From contig JACVTC010000114.1 of NCBI GenBank assembly GCA_016946835.1, positions 25,001 to 89,000 on the forward strand: a stretch of DNA of 64,000 nucleotides, in the 5' to 3' direction. This document shows, in pieces, positions 40,311 through 53,510 of the stretch. A program made the position numbers and the translations under genes. Position 1 is the first letter of the stretch; each line of letters begins with the position of its first letter. This DNA comes from Neocallimastix lanati (nom. inval.) (taxonomy: Eukaryota > Neocallimastigomycota > Neocallimastigomycetes > Neocallimastigales > Neocallimastigaceae). The notes beneath the pieces were generated by a model, which saw only the letters and a list, made by a program, of their open reading frames with translations, did no database searches and was not told the DNA's origin.

Positions 40311-43300
40311 TTATTTATTTGATATTCCTAAATTTATTGCAATTTCAGATGAATTTTCATTTTGATTTTCATTTTGATTTTCATTTTGATTTTCATTTTG
40401 ATTTTTATTTTGATTTTCATTTTGATTTTCATTTTGATTTTTATTTTGATTTTCATTTTGATTTTCATTTTGATTTTCATTTTGATTTTCATTTTGATTT
40501 TCATTTTGATTTTCATTTTGATTCTCATTTTGATTCTCATTTTGATTCTCATTTTGATTCTCATTTTGATTCTCATTTCGATTCTCATTTTGATTCTCAT
40601 TTTGATTCTCATTTCGATTCTCATTTTGATTCTCATTATGATTCTCATTTTGATTCTCGTTTTGATTTTGATTTTGATTATTATTTTGATTATTATTTTG
40701 ATTTTTATTTTGATTATTATTTTGATTATTATTTTGCTTATCATTTTGCTTATCATTTTGCTTATCATTTTGATTTGGAATATTTGTAATTATTGTAGAT
40801 CCATAATGGTAATTTCGCATTTTATTCTTTAATCCAGTGAGTTTCTGATTTAAACTTTCATTTGATTTATAATTTGAATCAATAATTTCATTTTTGTTTG
40901 TTTCATTGATTTCATTAAATGTATATGCATATTTTTTAACATTTATATTATTTTTTTCATAAAAACTTGAAGAAACAAAAAATCTTGACAAAAAATTAAA
41001 ACATAAATTTATAATACAATAACCAAATACTATAATATTTTTTGATGAATAATACATGGTTAAATTAGTTTTGAATGTATAGCTAACAATAATGAACATT
41101 ATACCAAATATTAGAACAAAAATATCTGAATAAAATAATAATCTTATATCAATTTTTAAAAAAATATCATTCCATTCCATATATATATGTAAGAAGTGAA
41201 TTATTAATATTAGCAATTTATATAAAATTAAGCAAATCAATATTAATTTACTAAATATTGAAGGAAATTCGCATCTTTGGAAATTTATATCATCTTCTTT
41301 ATAAAATATTACATTTTTGTAATCTGAAAAAATTAAAAAAGTGCATAATAAAATATCAATCCATAATGCTAAACTTAAAAATAATGAAATATTTCTTTGG
41401 AATGTTAATACAATATTTGATCTTGAGGGGGTGTTGGCGATTAATTTAATGCATTGTAGTGTTGATGTTAATGTAAAACCAACTGATAATACTAATACTT
41501 TTACATGACATTTAAAAAGTGTTAAAATACCAATATTAAAAGTTAAATAGCACATCATTAATATTATTCCTATTAGATACACAAACCAGTAAGTTTTTGA
41601 TAGAAATATAAATTTTTTTCCCCATTTATAGTTAAATATTAAAAGATATAATATAAGGATTATACATATTGTAATTATTGTAGCCATAACGGAATAATTA
41701 CCAATTGAAGATTTAAATTCAATAATATATACTTTTAATATATCATCAATTTTTTCGAGTGTTCTTTCCGCATCAATAGTTGTTTCATTATTATAAATAT
41801 ATTCATTTAAATAATATCTTATATTAGATGAATATTTATTATATGTATCAGTTTTATTATAAGGTCTAATAACAGGCTGAGAATTTCGGTATATATCACA
41901 TATATCTTTTACTTCTGTTATATTGCAAAATGTTTCATTATAATAAATATTATCTGACCCACTTATTATTGAATGACTTATTGCGAATTGCATCTGAATT
42001 TCATCTGAAATAAAAAAATCAATTATTTTTCCTGCCATTTTTTTAATTTCACTATTGTTTATATATTTACTCATTCCAATACTATATCCACTAATAGATG
42101 AGGCTGATATTCCTTTTTTTTTACCAGGTAATCTACTTATAAAGTATTTATTCTCATATCCTTTCTTATACCAATTTTTTATGAATAATATTGTTTTATC
42201 ATTATTATTTTCTTTTTCTTGTTCGTCCATATAATTAAATAATTCATTTGAATTTAATTGAAATATTTCATCTATTTATAAAAAGATTTTCAAAATTATT
42301 AATAATTATATTTTTACAATAATTATTTTAAGTAATAATAATAATAATGTAAACATATTATTGAAAATATTTAAAATTAAAATTATTTAATTATAAAAAT
42401 ACCTGTTGAAATTTCACTTTTTATTTTTTTAAGTTTTTCTAAAGAATCTTTTGCATTATTACTTCTAAAACTAGGAATATCATCATTTTTATTATCTCTA
42501 AATGAATATAAAAATTCATATAAAGAACAAGTCGATGCCTCGTCATCAACTAAAAAATTAGTTTTATTAAATGTATATTAATTTATATATAATTTTTAAT
42601 GTTAGATATATATATATATTTTATAATATAAAATTTACTTGGCATTAATCCCCCATAACCTATAATATTATTTTTCTCTTCTTCAGAAATTTGCCGAACT
42701 GTTTTTATTAATTCATCCCATGTTTCTGGTATTTTTTTACTGTATTTATTTAAATATTCCTTATTTGAGTATAAAACTCCATAATCTAAATATAAAGGCT
42801 TTATATATATATATAATAATATTTTTAAAAAAAATTTTTTTAAATAAAAAAATTTATATAACTATATAAAATATCTAAATATCTTTATATATCTAAAATA
42901 CTATTTATTTAAACATGAAAATATCATTATTTATAAATAATAATAAATATTATTTTATCATAATTATATTTAATATTTAATTACTAATTTTTTATATTAC
43001 CAATATATATATATGATTATTAAAAGTACTGATTTTTCTTCCTGTTTCTGTTAAATATTTATTGATATTTTCTTTCGATATATATAATTTTAAATTTTGT
43101 AAATGATCTGAAAAATTAGTTAAATATGAATTTTCAAAAATAACCAAATCAAATTGATTTCTTGTTTGATTATTAAAGAAAACTGATAATTGAGAATGAT
43201 ATTCTTCATCATTAAAACTATTTGAATTAAAATATTCATTTGGGACTATATGAATATTCCAATGGGATTTTTTTGCTTTTTCATTAAATGTACTTATAAG

Positions 43301-43503
43301 ACCTTCAAAATATCCATTACTAGTATTTTTATTATATGCAATATAAATTTTCTCAGTTAAAGATATATCTATATATAAAATTGGTTTAATATTAATTTTT
43401 ATTGTTAATGAAAATGAATATTTAAACATTTATATAATTTATATATATTTGTAATACTTGATACAGTAAGTAAAAATATTAAATAGATGTATTTCAAATT
43501 CAT
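40311..43503 (-). CDS. Class C GPCR-like receptor with solute-binding domain (I)
   Basis: A five-exon gene: 43503-43458, 43368-43001, 42798-42639, 42549-42403, 42271-40311; 893 residues. Exon 1 encodes a signal peptide (MNLKYIYLIFLLTVS). Residues about 20-400 resemble a bacterial type extracellular solute-binding protein (EKIYIAYNK ... FDLVIFENSYL ... LYLDYGVLYSNKEYLNKY ... TWDEL ... SISGYSIGMSKYI). Seven helices follow (about 429-685) with the class C signature region VGFTLTSTLQCIKLIANTPS. The cytoplasmic tail holds a long Asn/Gln/Glu repeat. It would sense an extracellular ligand, perhaps a sugar or peptide, at the plasma membrane and couple to G proteins. Such SBP-7TM receptors are, as I recall, a feature of anaerobic gut fungi. 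The gene is tandem with the next receptor and has identical intron phases (1,0,1,1). Confidence 0.85.
40350..40775 (-). repeat. Coding 12-bp minisatellite (NENQ repeat)
   Basis: About 26 near-perfect 12-bp units ('cattttgattct' on the plus strand) encode Asn-Glu-Asn-Gln in the receptor's tail. They grade into NNQ and DKQN units toward the N-terminal side. Unit length is a multiple of three, so all frames stay open, which produces spurious long frames on both strands. Confidence 0.93.
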
Positions 43504-45942
43504 TGTACTTAATATTTATAACTTTAAATAAAATATATATATATATTTAAGTATTAACAATTATGTTCATAGAGACTTTTATACTAAATTTATAATATAA
43601 ATTCTACATAAAATTTTTTATCTTTTTTTTTTTAAAAAAAAAAAAAAAAAAATAGTTTTATTATTTTAATATTGATATATAAATATAAAAAAAAAAAAAT
43701 ATTTGAATTTTTATATATGTCTTATTACTTTATTATCATCTTATCCATAAATCATAATTATAAATTCAATGTTTTTGAAAAATTTAAAATTATAATATGT
43801 TCTATTTTTATATTATTATATAAATTTAATTTTTATATTATTATCTCTCTTATATTTAAATTTAATTCAATTGTGTACTATAAAAAAAATATATATTCTT
43901 AATATAAATAAAGTTTATTTTATAATATTTTTATTTTTCTTTAATTGTAATTAATGAATTTAAAATTTTTATTAAAAAATGTTTTTATTTTTATAGTTAT
44001 TTTACCATTTAATTTATATAACAGATTAATATAAAGGTACTTTGTAAAATCATAAAAAAATTTTTTTTCTTCTTTTTATATATATAGCAAAATTTATATT
44101 TTTTTAATATTAGAACATGATTTATTTTATTTTTATTTAATTTTTTTTTATATATAATTTTAAAAAATTACTTTGGTTGTAATACAATAAAGTAGAATTT
44201 GAGATTTTTGTTAATACAATAAAGTAGAATTTGAGATTTTTGTTAAACTATAAAAAATATATATATATTTTTAATATTATAAAATAATTTAAAGTTTTTT
44301 CAATAATAATAATAAATAATATATTTTTATTATTATTATTATTACTGTAGAAGTAAAAAAAATTATTTAATTTAAAATTATAAAAGTATTTGATAATCTT
44401 ATTAAAAATTATTTCATTTTTTTTTTATAATAGATTTTTATATAATTGTATTGTGCTTTATTCTATATTTTTTCTTTTTATTTTAAATTTGTAAGAAATT
44501 ACTCAAAATATATTTTATATTACAATAAGAGAAAATTTTTGGTGATACTTAAGAAAAAATACAATAATAAAATTAATAAAATAATATTAATAATAATAAT
44601 TATAACTACTACTAATACTGATAATAATAATAAAAATAATAATGATTTATAACTGATATTTATAGAAAATATCAAATAAATATTACCTGTCATAAAGTTC
44701 TTATTAAAAGAAAAAAAATTTTTTCTATTGCTTATTTATTAAATAGTTATCTTTTGTAACTTTTTTTTATTAAATTTTCTATAATAATAATATTTATAAT
44801 ATAATAATGGTAATAATTATATTAATTGTAATATGAATATATTAGCCATTATGGTTGTTTCCAAATAATTTATCATATATAATGTGATTATTAGATATGT
44901 ATATATATTGTTCTTAATTTAAAAGAGCATTTTATATAAATAATGTAAAGAACATATTTATTTATATTCATTCTATTATTATTAAAAAGAATTCAATAAT
45001 TAATTAACAATCACAATTCCTGATGTTGTATTAAATAATGCTTGAAGTTTTTTTTGTATCGACATTTACATTTAAACCTTTTCTATAAGAATTTTATTAA
45101 ATGAACTGATTAATATATATTAAAATGAAAAAAAAATATTTAATAGTAAATTAAATAAATTTAATAGTATTTATTGTTGTAATATTTCCAATAAATATAT
45201 ATATAACTATATTTTATTAATTTTTTATATTTGATATGATAAACATTTAATCTAAAAGTCAGAAAAATTAATAAATCATAAATATTTATAACAATGTAAT
45301 AAATTTATTTAAATCGTTTGATTAAATAAGCTTAATATTTAAATTTACTTTTACTATATATTTTTTAAAAACTAAACTGGTTTTAATAATATTTCAATAT
45401 TTTTTATATTATTCATTTTTCTTATTTTATTTATTAAAAAAAAAAAAATATCTCCTATTAAACAAGACAGCTAAATTTTAATATTGATTTACATTAAAAA
45501 TTATTTAAATATTTTTTAAAAATTACTTTATAAAATTATTTTCATTATTTCAATTATTAAAAATTTATTTATTTATTAATTATTATTTATTTATCTAATA
45601 TTTATTTATTTTATATTAAAAATATTATTTTATCATGTCTAAATTTATATATATATATATTTTTTTTTTTTTAATTTTTTTATACACATTATTAAAATTA
45701 CAATAACAAAAATATAATTAATTTGGTATTTTTTTTTTAAAAAAAAAAAAAAATAAAAAAGAAAATTTAAAGATATTTCTTATTATATACATATAAAAAA
45801 AATAAAAAATTGTTTTATTTTATTATTATATATTATGTATATATTATATTTTATTTTATTATAAAGATTCAATCTTTTTGTTTTTTTATACTAATTAAAA
45901 TATATATATAATACATATATTTAAAAAAAATTTTTTTTTCAC
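43504..45942. other. Intergenic region between the two receptor genes
   Basis: A+T-rich with many A and T runs. One tandem duplication of about 36 bp lies at about 44,182-44,252 (unit 'aatacaataaagtagaattt' plus 'gagatttttgtt'). The frames at 43,672-43,902 and 44,446-44,652 are low-complexity Ile/Tyr/Phe/Lys strings without support. Promoter motifs could not be singled out. Confidence 0.5.
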
Positions 45943-48103
45943 TTAATAATAATTAGACGTACTATTTAATTGTGTAGTGGATATTGTTGAAAAGTCAGAT
46001 GTATCATTAGTATTTTTTCTATAATGAAAAGTTAATATTTTAGATGATAATGGATTTTGTAAATCTTTACTACTGCTACTATTACTGTATGAATTTGTTC
46101 CAAATTTGGTATTTGAACTTGAATTCATTAAATATACATTACCATTACTTGCAGTATTCTTTCTGAAGTTTTTCATGAATAAATCGTCTTCATTTTCCTT
46201 TCTCGTTAATGCTTTAAATATTCTGAAACCATATAAGAATATATAATTTGTTAAGGCGAAAAACAAATATATGAAATCTGGTACACCATAATATACTATA
46301 TAGCTATTAAGATCCATGATATTAACAGAAATTAATATACCAAGAGAAATAATATCTATGTAAAGAGCTACTGATAAATATCTAATATCACTACGTGTTT
46401 CTTCCATATTCCATTCAATAAACGTTAAAAAGAGTATACATAATATAATGATTGCTTTTGATATTATTATTGAATATACCATTATTTTCCCATACTTAGT
46501 TGTATGACACTTTTGATAGTTCTGTCCGTCGTCGATTAATTTACTTTCAATTTCATATGGTATTTTAAATGAAATTGAATATAATAGTAAATCCAAAAAA
46601 ATAAAAGCAGATAAAAATAGGTATTTATTATTTCCTACCCATCTAGAAATTCCATTATTTGCAGGGAAATTAGATATCAGTCTACCGAAAACTGGAATCA
46701 TACTTAAAGTAAACCCAATAGGAAGTGTTAACCATTTTAATTGACATTTAGAGAGTGTAACTTCCCCTAAGCCGGTTAAGCATGTAGACATAATTACAAT
46801 ACATCCAAATACTGATAATATCCACATATCACCAGGAATAAACATGAAATAAGGTTTATATTTATCAATGTATAAATATTTTAATGAAAATATCATAATT
46901 AATGAAAGAATAATAAATAAGATAATAATTATTAATCCAATAGAAGTTTCAGATCTATCTGTTGATAAATAATAAAACTTTGATATATCATTAATTTTTT
47001 TTAATACTTCATAGGCCGATTTGTCACCATATAAAAACTCATAAATATAATTTCTAAATTTTTCAGAATAAGCACTGTAATTATTTGATTTTGAAGTTGG
47101 TCTTGCTACTAATTGAATACTTTTAAAGAATTCACAATTTACATTGGCACAAACCTCTGCATCGTCATACAAACTAGGAATTCCTGAATAAAGATTATTT
47201 TTTATAACAATAAAATTTTTTTGCATATCTTTAGATGTTAGGAATATAAATGCTGTAACTGCAGCCTTCTTTTTTGAATCATCAATATGATTACTAATAC
47301 CTAAATTATATCCACCAATTGAAGATCCTGAAATTCCTTCTTTTACACCAGGTAAGGCTGACACTGTGAATTGCATATTTGGGAAATACCAAAATTTTAA
47401 AAAAACAAAATTTCCACCTAACATTTTTTCACCAGTGTAATCATCATTATTTTGAAATTGTTGTTCTTTAATAAATTAAAAATAATAATAATAAATATCT
47501 TAATAAATATGTATATATGTATAGAATAGTAAATATTACTGTATATGTAAATATATATATATACCAGTATCAATTCCTTGCTTTAATTTTTTCATCATTT
47601 CCAAGGCATCAATGGATTCCTTACTAGGAAATTGAGGATATGGATCCTCAACTGCATTTCTATATGAATAAATAAACTCATAAAGAGTACATGTTCCGGA
47701 TTCAAATGCTAGAAATTATTATTATTATGTAATAAGTTAATTAGTATTATTTAAGTTAATATTATTTATTTAAATGATAATCTAAATTATTTTTTATTTT
47801 AATTATATAATTCTCAATATTTATTATTATCGTTAATTATTTATTATTACAATTAAATAATCCATTATAAGCAATTATTTCTGTATTTCCAAGTTTCACT
47901 TCCTCATCATATATATATTTTCCTGTTTCCAACAATTGTTCCCACGTTTTAGGAACAGGCATATTATATTTATTTAAAATCTCTGTATTACTATATAATA
48001 CAGCAAAGTCTATATTAATTGGCTGATTTTTAAGAATGAAATATTATATATTATTAATATTAGTATATATATAAGAGTAAGAGAGAAGAAGAGAGAGAAG
48101 AAG

Positions 48104-48159
<56 letters not shown>

Positions 48160-48747
48160 ATATTTGTATATAAAATTAGCTTAGAAGTGTTCATTGAAAT
48201 ATATTTATCTTTATATTTATAATAAAATTCAAATTTAAAATAAAATATATCTTACAAGTCCAACCCATCTATTATTATGAACACAGGATTGAGAAGCAAT
48301 TCCTTGTGCATACATATTTATATGCTCTTCGGGTATCCATTCTTTTAAATTTAATAAATGAGGACTAAATTTTACAGAATATATATTATCATAAAAAAAA
48401 AGATCGTATGAATCTGATTGAAAAAGGGAATCTAACATTGATTCATAATCCGTTACCACTGAGGTTGAGTTATCACTAGTATATAAATCTAAACTTAAAG
48501 TAATATCCAAATTATTTTGTTTTGAATATTTATTAAATGAATCAATCATAGGTTTATAAATACTACCACCTCCATTAAAGGAGAATGCCACTGCTTTAAT
48601 ATGAATAGCATAACTAATATCTTAATATGATATACATATAAAGTTAATAATTTATTCTTTAATATAACTTTTAAAAAATATATATATATATATTTATTAA
48701 TTACTTATTAGTAAAATAAAGATGCTTAATAATATTATATATCTCAT
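45943..48747 (-). CDS. Class C GPCR-like receptor with solute-binding domain (II)
   Basis: A five-exon gene: 48747-48705, 48593-48256, 48022-47851, 47708-47565, 47465-45943; 739 residues. Exon 1 encodes a signal peptide (MRYIILLSIFILLI). Residues about 17-400 form the solute-binding-like ectodomain (AFSFNGGGSIYKPMIDSFNKYS, DLFFYDNIYS, INIDFAVLYSNTEILNKY, TWEQLLETG, GSSIGGYNLGISNH). Seven helices span about 406-650, with the class C-type segment PIGFTLSMIPVFGRLISN. The tail is Ser/Asn/Thr-rich without the NENQ repeat of its neighbour. Exon number, intron positions and phases match the neighbouring receptor, so the pair arose by tandem duplication; divergence is large. A probable role is plasma-membrane sensing of an extracellular nutrient through a G protein. 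The second intron contains a run of about 55 A (48,103-48,157). Confidence 0.87.
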
Positions 48748-51640
48748 TTTATCATAAAAAGATATTTTTAAAAAAAAGATATATATATGTAAATAAATCT
48801 TTAGTTTTTTAAATATATAAATACAAATTTGGAAAAAAATTTTTTAAAGAAGATAAAATAAATATATATAAACAAAATAAAAAGAAATTAAAATAAAATA
48901 ATATTAATAATTATAATATAATAAGAATAGCTATAATAAAAAAGAGAGAAAAATATATAAAAATTAATTAAAATAATTGTAAAAATATTTATTTAATTTT
49001 AATTTTAGAATAAAATATTTATTTTTTGATTTAAAGTTTTGTTTTTTCTATGAAATAAAAAAAAAAGGAACAAGTTTTAATATATAAAACTTTTAATCAA
49101 ATAATTATGCATATTTATATCACATATACAACAAAACAATGTTTTATTAAAATTCTACCATTTAATAAAAAAAGTATAATTAATATATCATTTAAATTTT
49201 CTAATTAAAATTAAAAATTTAATAATTATTAAAAAATATTATAAACCTTATTTATTAAATATTATATTAAAATATTTATTATACTTTTTAATTATAATTT
49301 AAATCTGCCTGATTTTCTTTTTTTTTTTTTAAAATTTTAATATCAAATAGTTTTTTTTAAAAACTTTAAAATTAAAAATAATTATTTAATAAGTAATTAA
49401 TTATTGGAATATATGAATAAAGTTTACTTTTATATCTTTTTTATACAAAAAAAATTTATTTTAAAAGTATTTATTTGAATGCAAATAAAATTTATTTTAA
49501 AAGTATTTATTTGAATGCAAATAAGTATAAAACTATTAAATAAACTTTAACATTTTGAAATAAGATTTACATTTATAAAACTAAATAATTAAGTTTTGAA
49601 ATATTATTACTAGTAAATATCATACATGATAATATAATTAAAAAGTTTATTTATATATAATTTGTATTTTAATTTTTTTTTCATCATAAACATTTTTATT
49701 TTACCACCTATAAACAAAAATTAAATAATTATTATAAAGATTAAATAATAATAAATAATGAATAAATAATTAATAATAAATAACAAATAATTAATTATAA
49801 ATAATATAAATAAATAATAATTATTAATATATATATGAATGTATTACAACTGAATAATAATTAATAAGTAATAAATAATTGAATAATAAATGATAAATAA
49901 TAAATAATAAATAATAAATAATAAATAAATTATAAATAATAAATAATAAATAATAAATAATAAATAATAAATAAATAATAAATAATATAAATAAATAATA
50001 AATAATAAATAAATAATAAATAATAAATAATAAATAAATAATAAATAATAAATAAATAATAAATAAATAATAAATAGTAAATAATAAATAAATAATAAAT
50101 AATAAATAATAAATAATAAATAAATAATAAATAATAAATAAATAATAAATAATAAATAAATAATAAATAATAAATAAATAATAAATAATAAATAAATAAT
50201 AAATAAATAATAAATAATAAATAATTGAATAATTAATAATAAATAATAAATAATAAATAATTAAATAATTAATAATAAATAATTAATAAACAATTGAATA
50301 ATTTATAATTTATTAATAACTTACCTATTAAAATATAAACATTGTAAAAATCAATAATTAATATAATCATTTAATAACTAAATTTTAATAAAAAAATTAT
50401 TATAAGAGAATACTAAAATGATATATAAAAAAAAAGCATGTATATATTTTAATTAAATGAAAAAAATTTTATTTATATTGTGTAATAATATTATTAAATA
50501 GGCCGCTAAAAAAATCAGAAAACTTTTGTTAATATATATATAAATTATTTAAAAGATGAACTAAATTTATATAATACGGCAAGTTTCATTTGAAATTTTT
50601 TTTATTTCCGGTGTGTAACACCACTGGTTTCAGCCCCAGGAACCATTTGAAAGAAACTGAAACATAATTTTTAAATTTATATCAAATAATTACATTCTTT
50701 AAATATTATATTACTATTTATTATTTATTATTATATTATTTATTATTTATTATTTATTATTTATTATTTATTATTTATTATTTATTATTTATTATTTATT
50801 ATTTATTATTTATTATTTATTATTTATTATTTATTATTTATTATTTATTATTTATTATTTATTATTTATTATTTATTATTTATTATTTATTATTTATTAT
50901 TTATTATTTATTATTCAATTATTTATTATTCATAATTTAATCATTAATAATTATTTATTATTTATTATTTATTATTTATTATTTATATTTATTTATTTAT
51001 TTTATTTATTTATTTATTATTTATTTATTATTTATTTATTATTTATTTATTATTTATAGGCTAGTACAGCCAATGACTCTGAAGGAGAAGACCATAATTT
51101 CTTTCAGATAATCAATTCAAACCCTAATCCTTAAGGAATTGAGATTCATAGGAACTTTTTTCTGAATTTATTTATACACTTTATTTTTTGAATATTTTTT
51201 AGATATTATTATGTTCTTATTGGACAAGTAATATTTATTTTTTTTATTATTTTGGTGTTTTTTTTGTAATATAAAAAATATTCATTGAATTAATAAATGA
51301 ATAAATAAATAAAGATTAAAATTCTAAATCATTGGGCTATATAAAAAAATTATTTATTAATGATATATATATTATTCAATTATTCATTAATAATTATTTA
51401 TTATTCATTAATAATTATTTATTATTTATTAATAATTATTTATTATTTATTAATAATTATTTATTATTTATTAATAATTATTTTTATTTATTATTTATTA
51501 TTATTGATTATTGATTTTTCAATTATATATTAATAATGATTTATTATTCAATTATTTATTATTTAATAATTTATTATTTTTATTTGTTATATATTTATTA
51601 TTATTATATGTTATTTATTATCTATTAATTAAAATTTTAA
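48748..51640. repeat. Intergenic region dominated by microsatellites
   Basis: No gene. Contents: a 38-bp tandem duplication (about 49,448-49,525, 'aaaagtatttatttgaatgc'), an AATAAATAAATAAT-type array (about 49,740-50,300), and a TTATTTATTA-type array (about 50,700-51,055) with a further stretch at about 51,340-51,620. Two islands richer in G+C with hairpin potential (about 50,570-50,665 and 51,056-51,150) flank the second array. Confidence 0.75.
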
Positions 51641-52540
51641 GGGGGAAGCATTTCGCAAAATTTTAATAAATAGATAAATAAATAATAAAATAAATAAATA
51701 ATAAATTTAATATTATTAAGTAAAAAATTTATAAATAATAAATAATTAATATTTTCTATTAGATAAAAAAAAATTTAATAATAAAATTTAATAAGTATTT
51801 ATTATTTATTATTCGATAAATAAAACTTTTAAATATTTAAATATTAAAAAAATGAAATAAATTTTAAAAAGGATTTTCATATAATTATATATTTAAAACA
51901 ATCAATATAAAATAAAAAATAAACTAAATTTTATTTTAAATTTATATAATTAAATATATTTAATAATATTGAATAATTGAAAATTAACTATTAACAAAAT
52001 GGAAGAACTAAAAATAGATTTTAGTAAAACTAATAGAGGAAATGAGCAAATAATTATAAAAAGAATAAAAATATAATTATTTATATACTAAAAAGGGTAT
52101 ATCAAAGGTATATAGATGTATATAAAACTTTAAATAAATGTAAATCTTAACATTATTTTGAATGATGAAAAAGAAATATTAAATATAATGGTGTTCATAA
52201 CCATTTCCAAAAGGAATATAATGCCGTTCTATTATTAACAAAATATAAAATACCATACGTTCAAAACGTGTAATAAAATATTTTTTTTTTTTAGTGTGTT
52301 AATTCTAATGTATATTTATTATATATTTATATAATTTATTATATATTTTTTTTTAAAAAAAAATTAATTTTAAATTTATTTATTGTAGTTTTATATATTT
52401 ATTATTTATTTATTTAGCTATTTATTTAAATTTTATATATTATTTATTTGCTTTATTATTAATTTATTTATTCATTAACTTTTTAAAAAAATTTTTGAAA
52501 TGCACCTTTTTGAAATGCCTCACACTCATAATTTAATCAA
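51641..52540 (+). mobile_element. MULE copy M4, internally deleted
   Basis: The left end 'gggggaagcatttcgcaaaa' (about 51,640) and the right end 'tgaaatgcacctttttgaaa' followed by 'tgcctcac' (about 52,496) resemble the MULE end motif in inverted order. Between them a frame starting MEELKIDFSKTNRGNEQIII at 51,999 matches the transposase N-terminus. It breaks up by 52,075, and further decayed sequence continues to about 52,215. Most of the transposase is missing, leaving a remnant of about 0.9 kb. Confidence 0.65.
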
Positions 52541-53510
52541 TAATTATTTTTTATATATTATTCAATTATTTATTTATTATTAATAATTTATAATTTATTA
52601 TTATTTATTATTTATTTGTTATTTATTATTATTTGTTATTTATTTGTTATTTATTATTTATTATTATTTATTATTTATTTATTGCTAATTATTATTTATT
52701 GTTTATTATATTTAATATTTATTACTTATTTATTATTTATTAATTTTATTAATTTTATTATTTGTTTATTATTTATTATTTTTATTATTTATTATTATTT
52801 ATTTATTATTATTTATTATTTATAATTTAATCAATTATTTTTTCAATTATTTATTAATAATGATTTATTATTCAATTATTTATTTATTATAAATAATAAT
52901 TTATTATTTATTTGTTATTTATTATTATTATTATTTATTATTTATTATTTATTATTTATAATTAATCAGTAATAATTATTTATTATTTATAATTAATCAG
53001 TAATAATTATTTATTATTTATTATTTATAATTAATCAGTAATAATTATTCATTATTTATTATTTATAATTAATCAGTAATAATTATTTATTATTTATAAT
53101 TAATCAGTAATAATTATTTATTATTTATTATTATTTATTATTATTTATTATTTATTATTTATTATTTATTATATATTATTATTTATTATTTATTATTATT
53201 TATTATTAATTATTCAATTATTTATTAATAATGATTTATTATTTATTATTTAATTATTTATAATTTAATCATTAATAAATATTTATTAATATTTATTATT
53301 TATTATTCAACTATTTATTAATAATAATTTATTATTTATTATTTATTATTTATTATTTATTATTTATTATTAATTATTTATTATTAATTATTAATTATTA
53401 ATTATTCAATTATTTATTAATAATTATTTATAAATTTATTTTTATTATTTATTATTTAAAATTTAAAATTTATTATTATTATTATTTAATTATTTAATTA
53501 CTTTTATTCT
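52541..53510. repeat. ATTT/ATT microsatellite field with a 35-bp repeat
   Basis: Mostly TTATTTATT arrays. At about 52,945-53,105 a unit of about 35-43 bp containing 'taattaatcagtaataatta' is repeated five times. No coding signal. Confidence 0.8.

Noticed and set aside
40350-40775. CRISPR-like regular repeat
   Set aside because: Units are only 12 bp without spacers and lie in a eukaryotic coding frame.
40319-40832. Plus-strand frames of repeated Asp/Phe/His or Ile/Leu over the receptor tail
   Set aside because: They are mirror readings of the 12-bp coding repeat; the real frame is the minus-strand receptor.
43672-44652. Two Tyr/Ile/Lys-rich frames between the receptor genes
   Set aside because: Composition is that of the intergenic DNA, with no conserved motif or splice support.
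52616-52825. Leu/Ile/Tyr-rich frame
   Set aside because: Translation of the TTATTTATT microsatellite.
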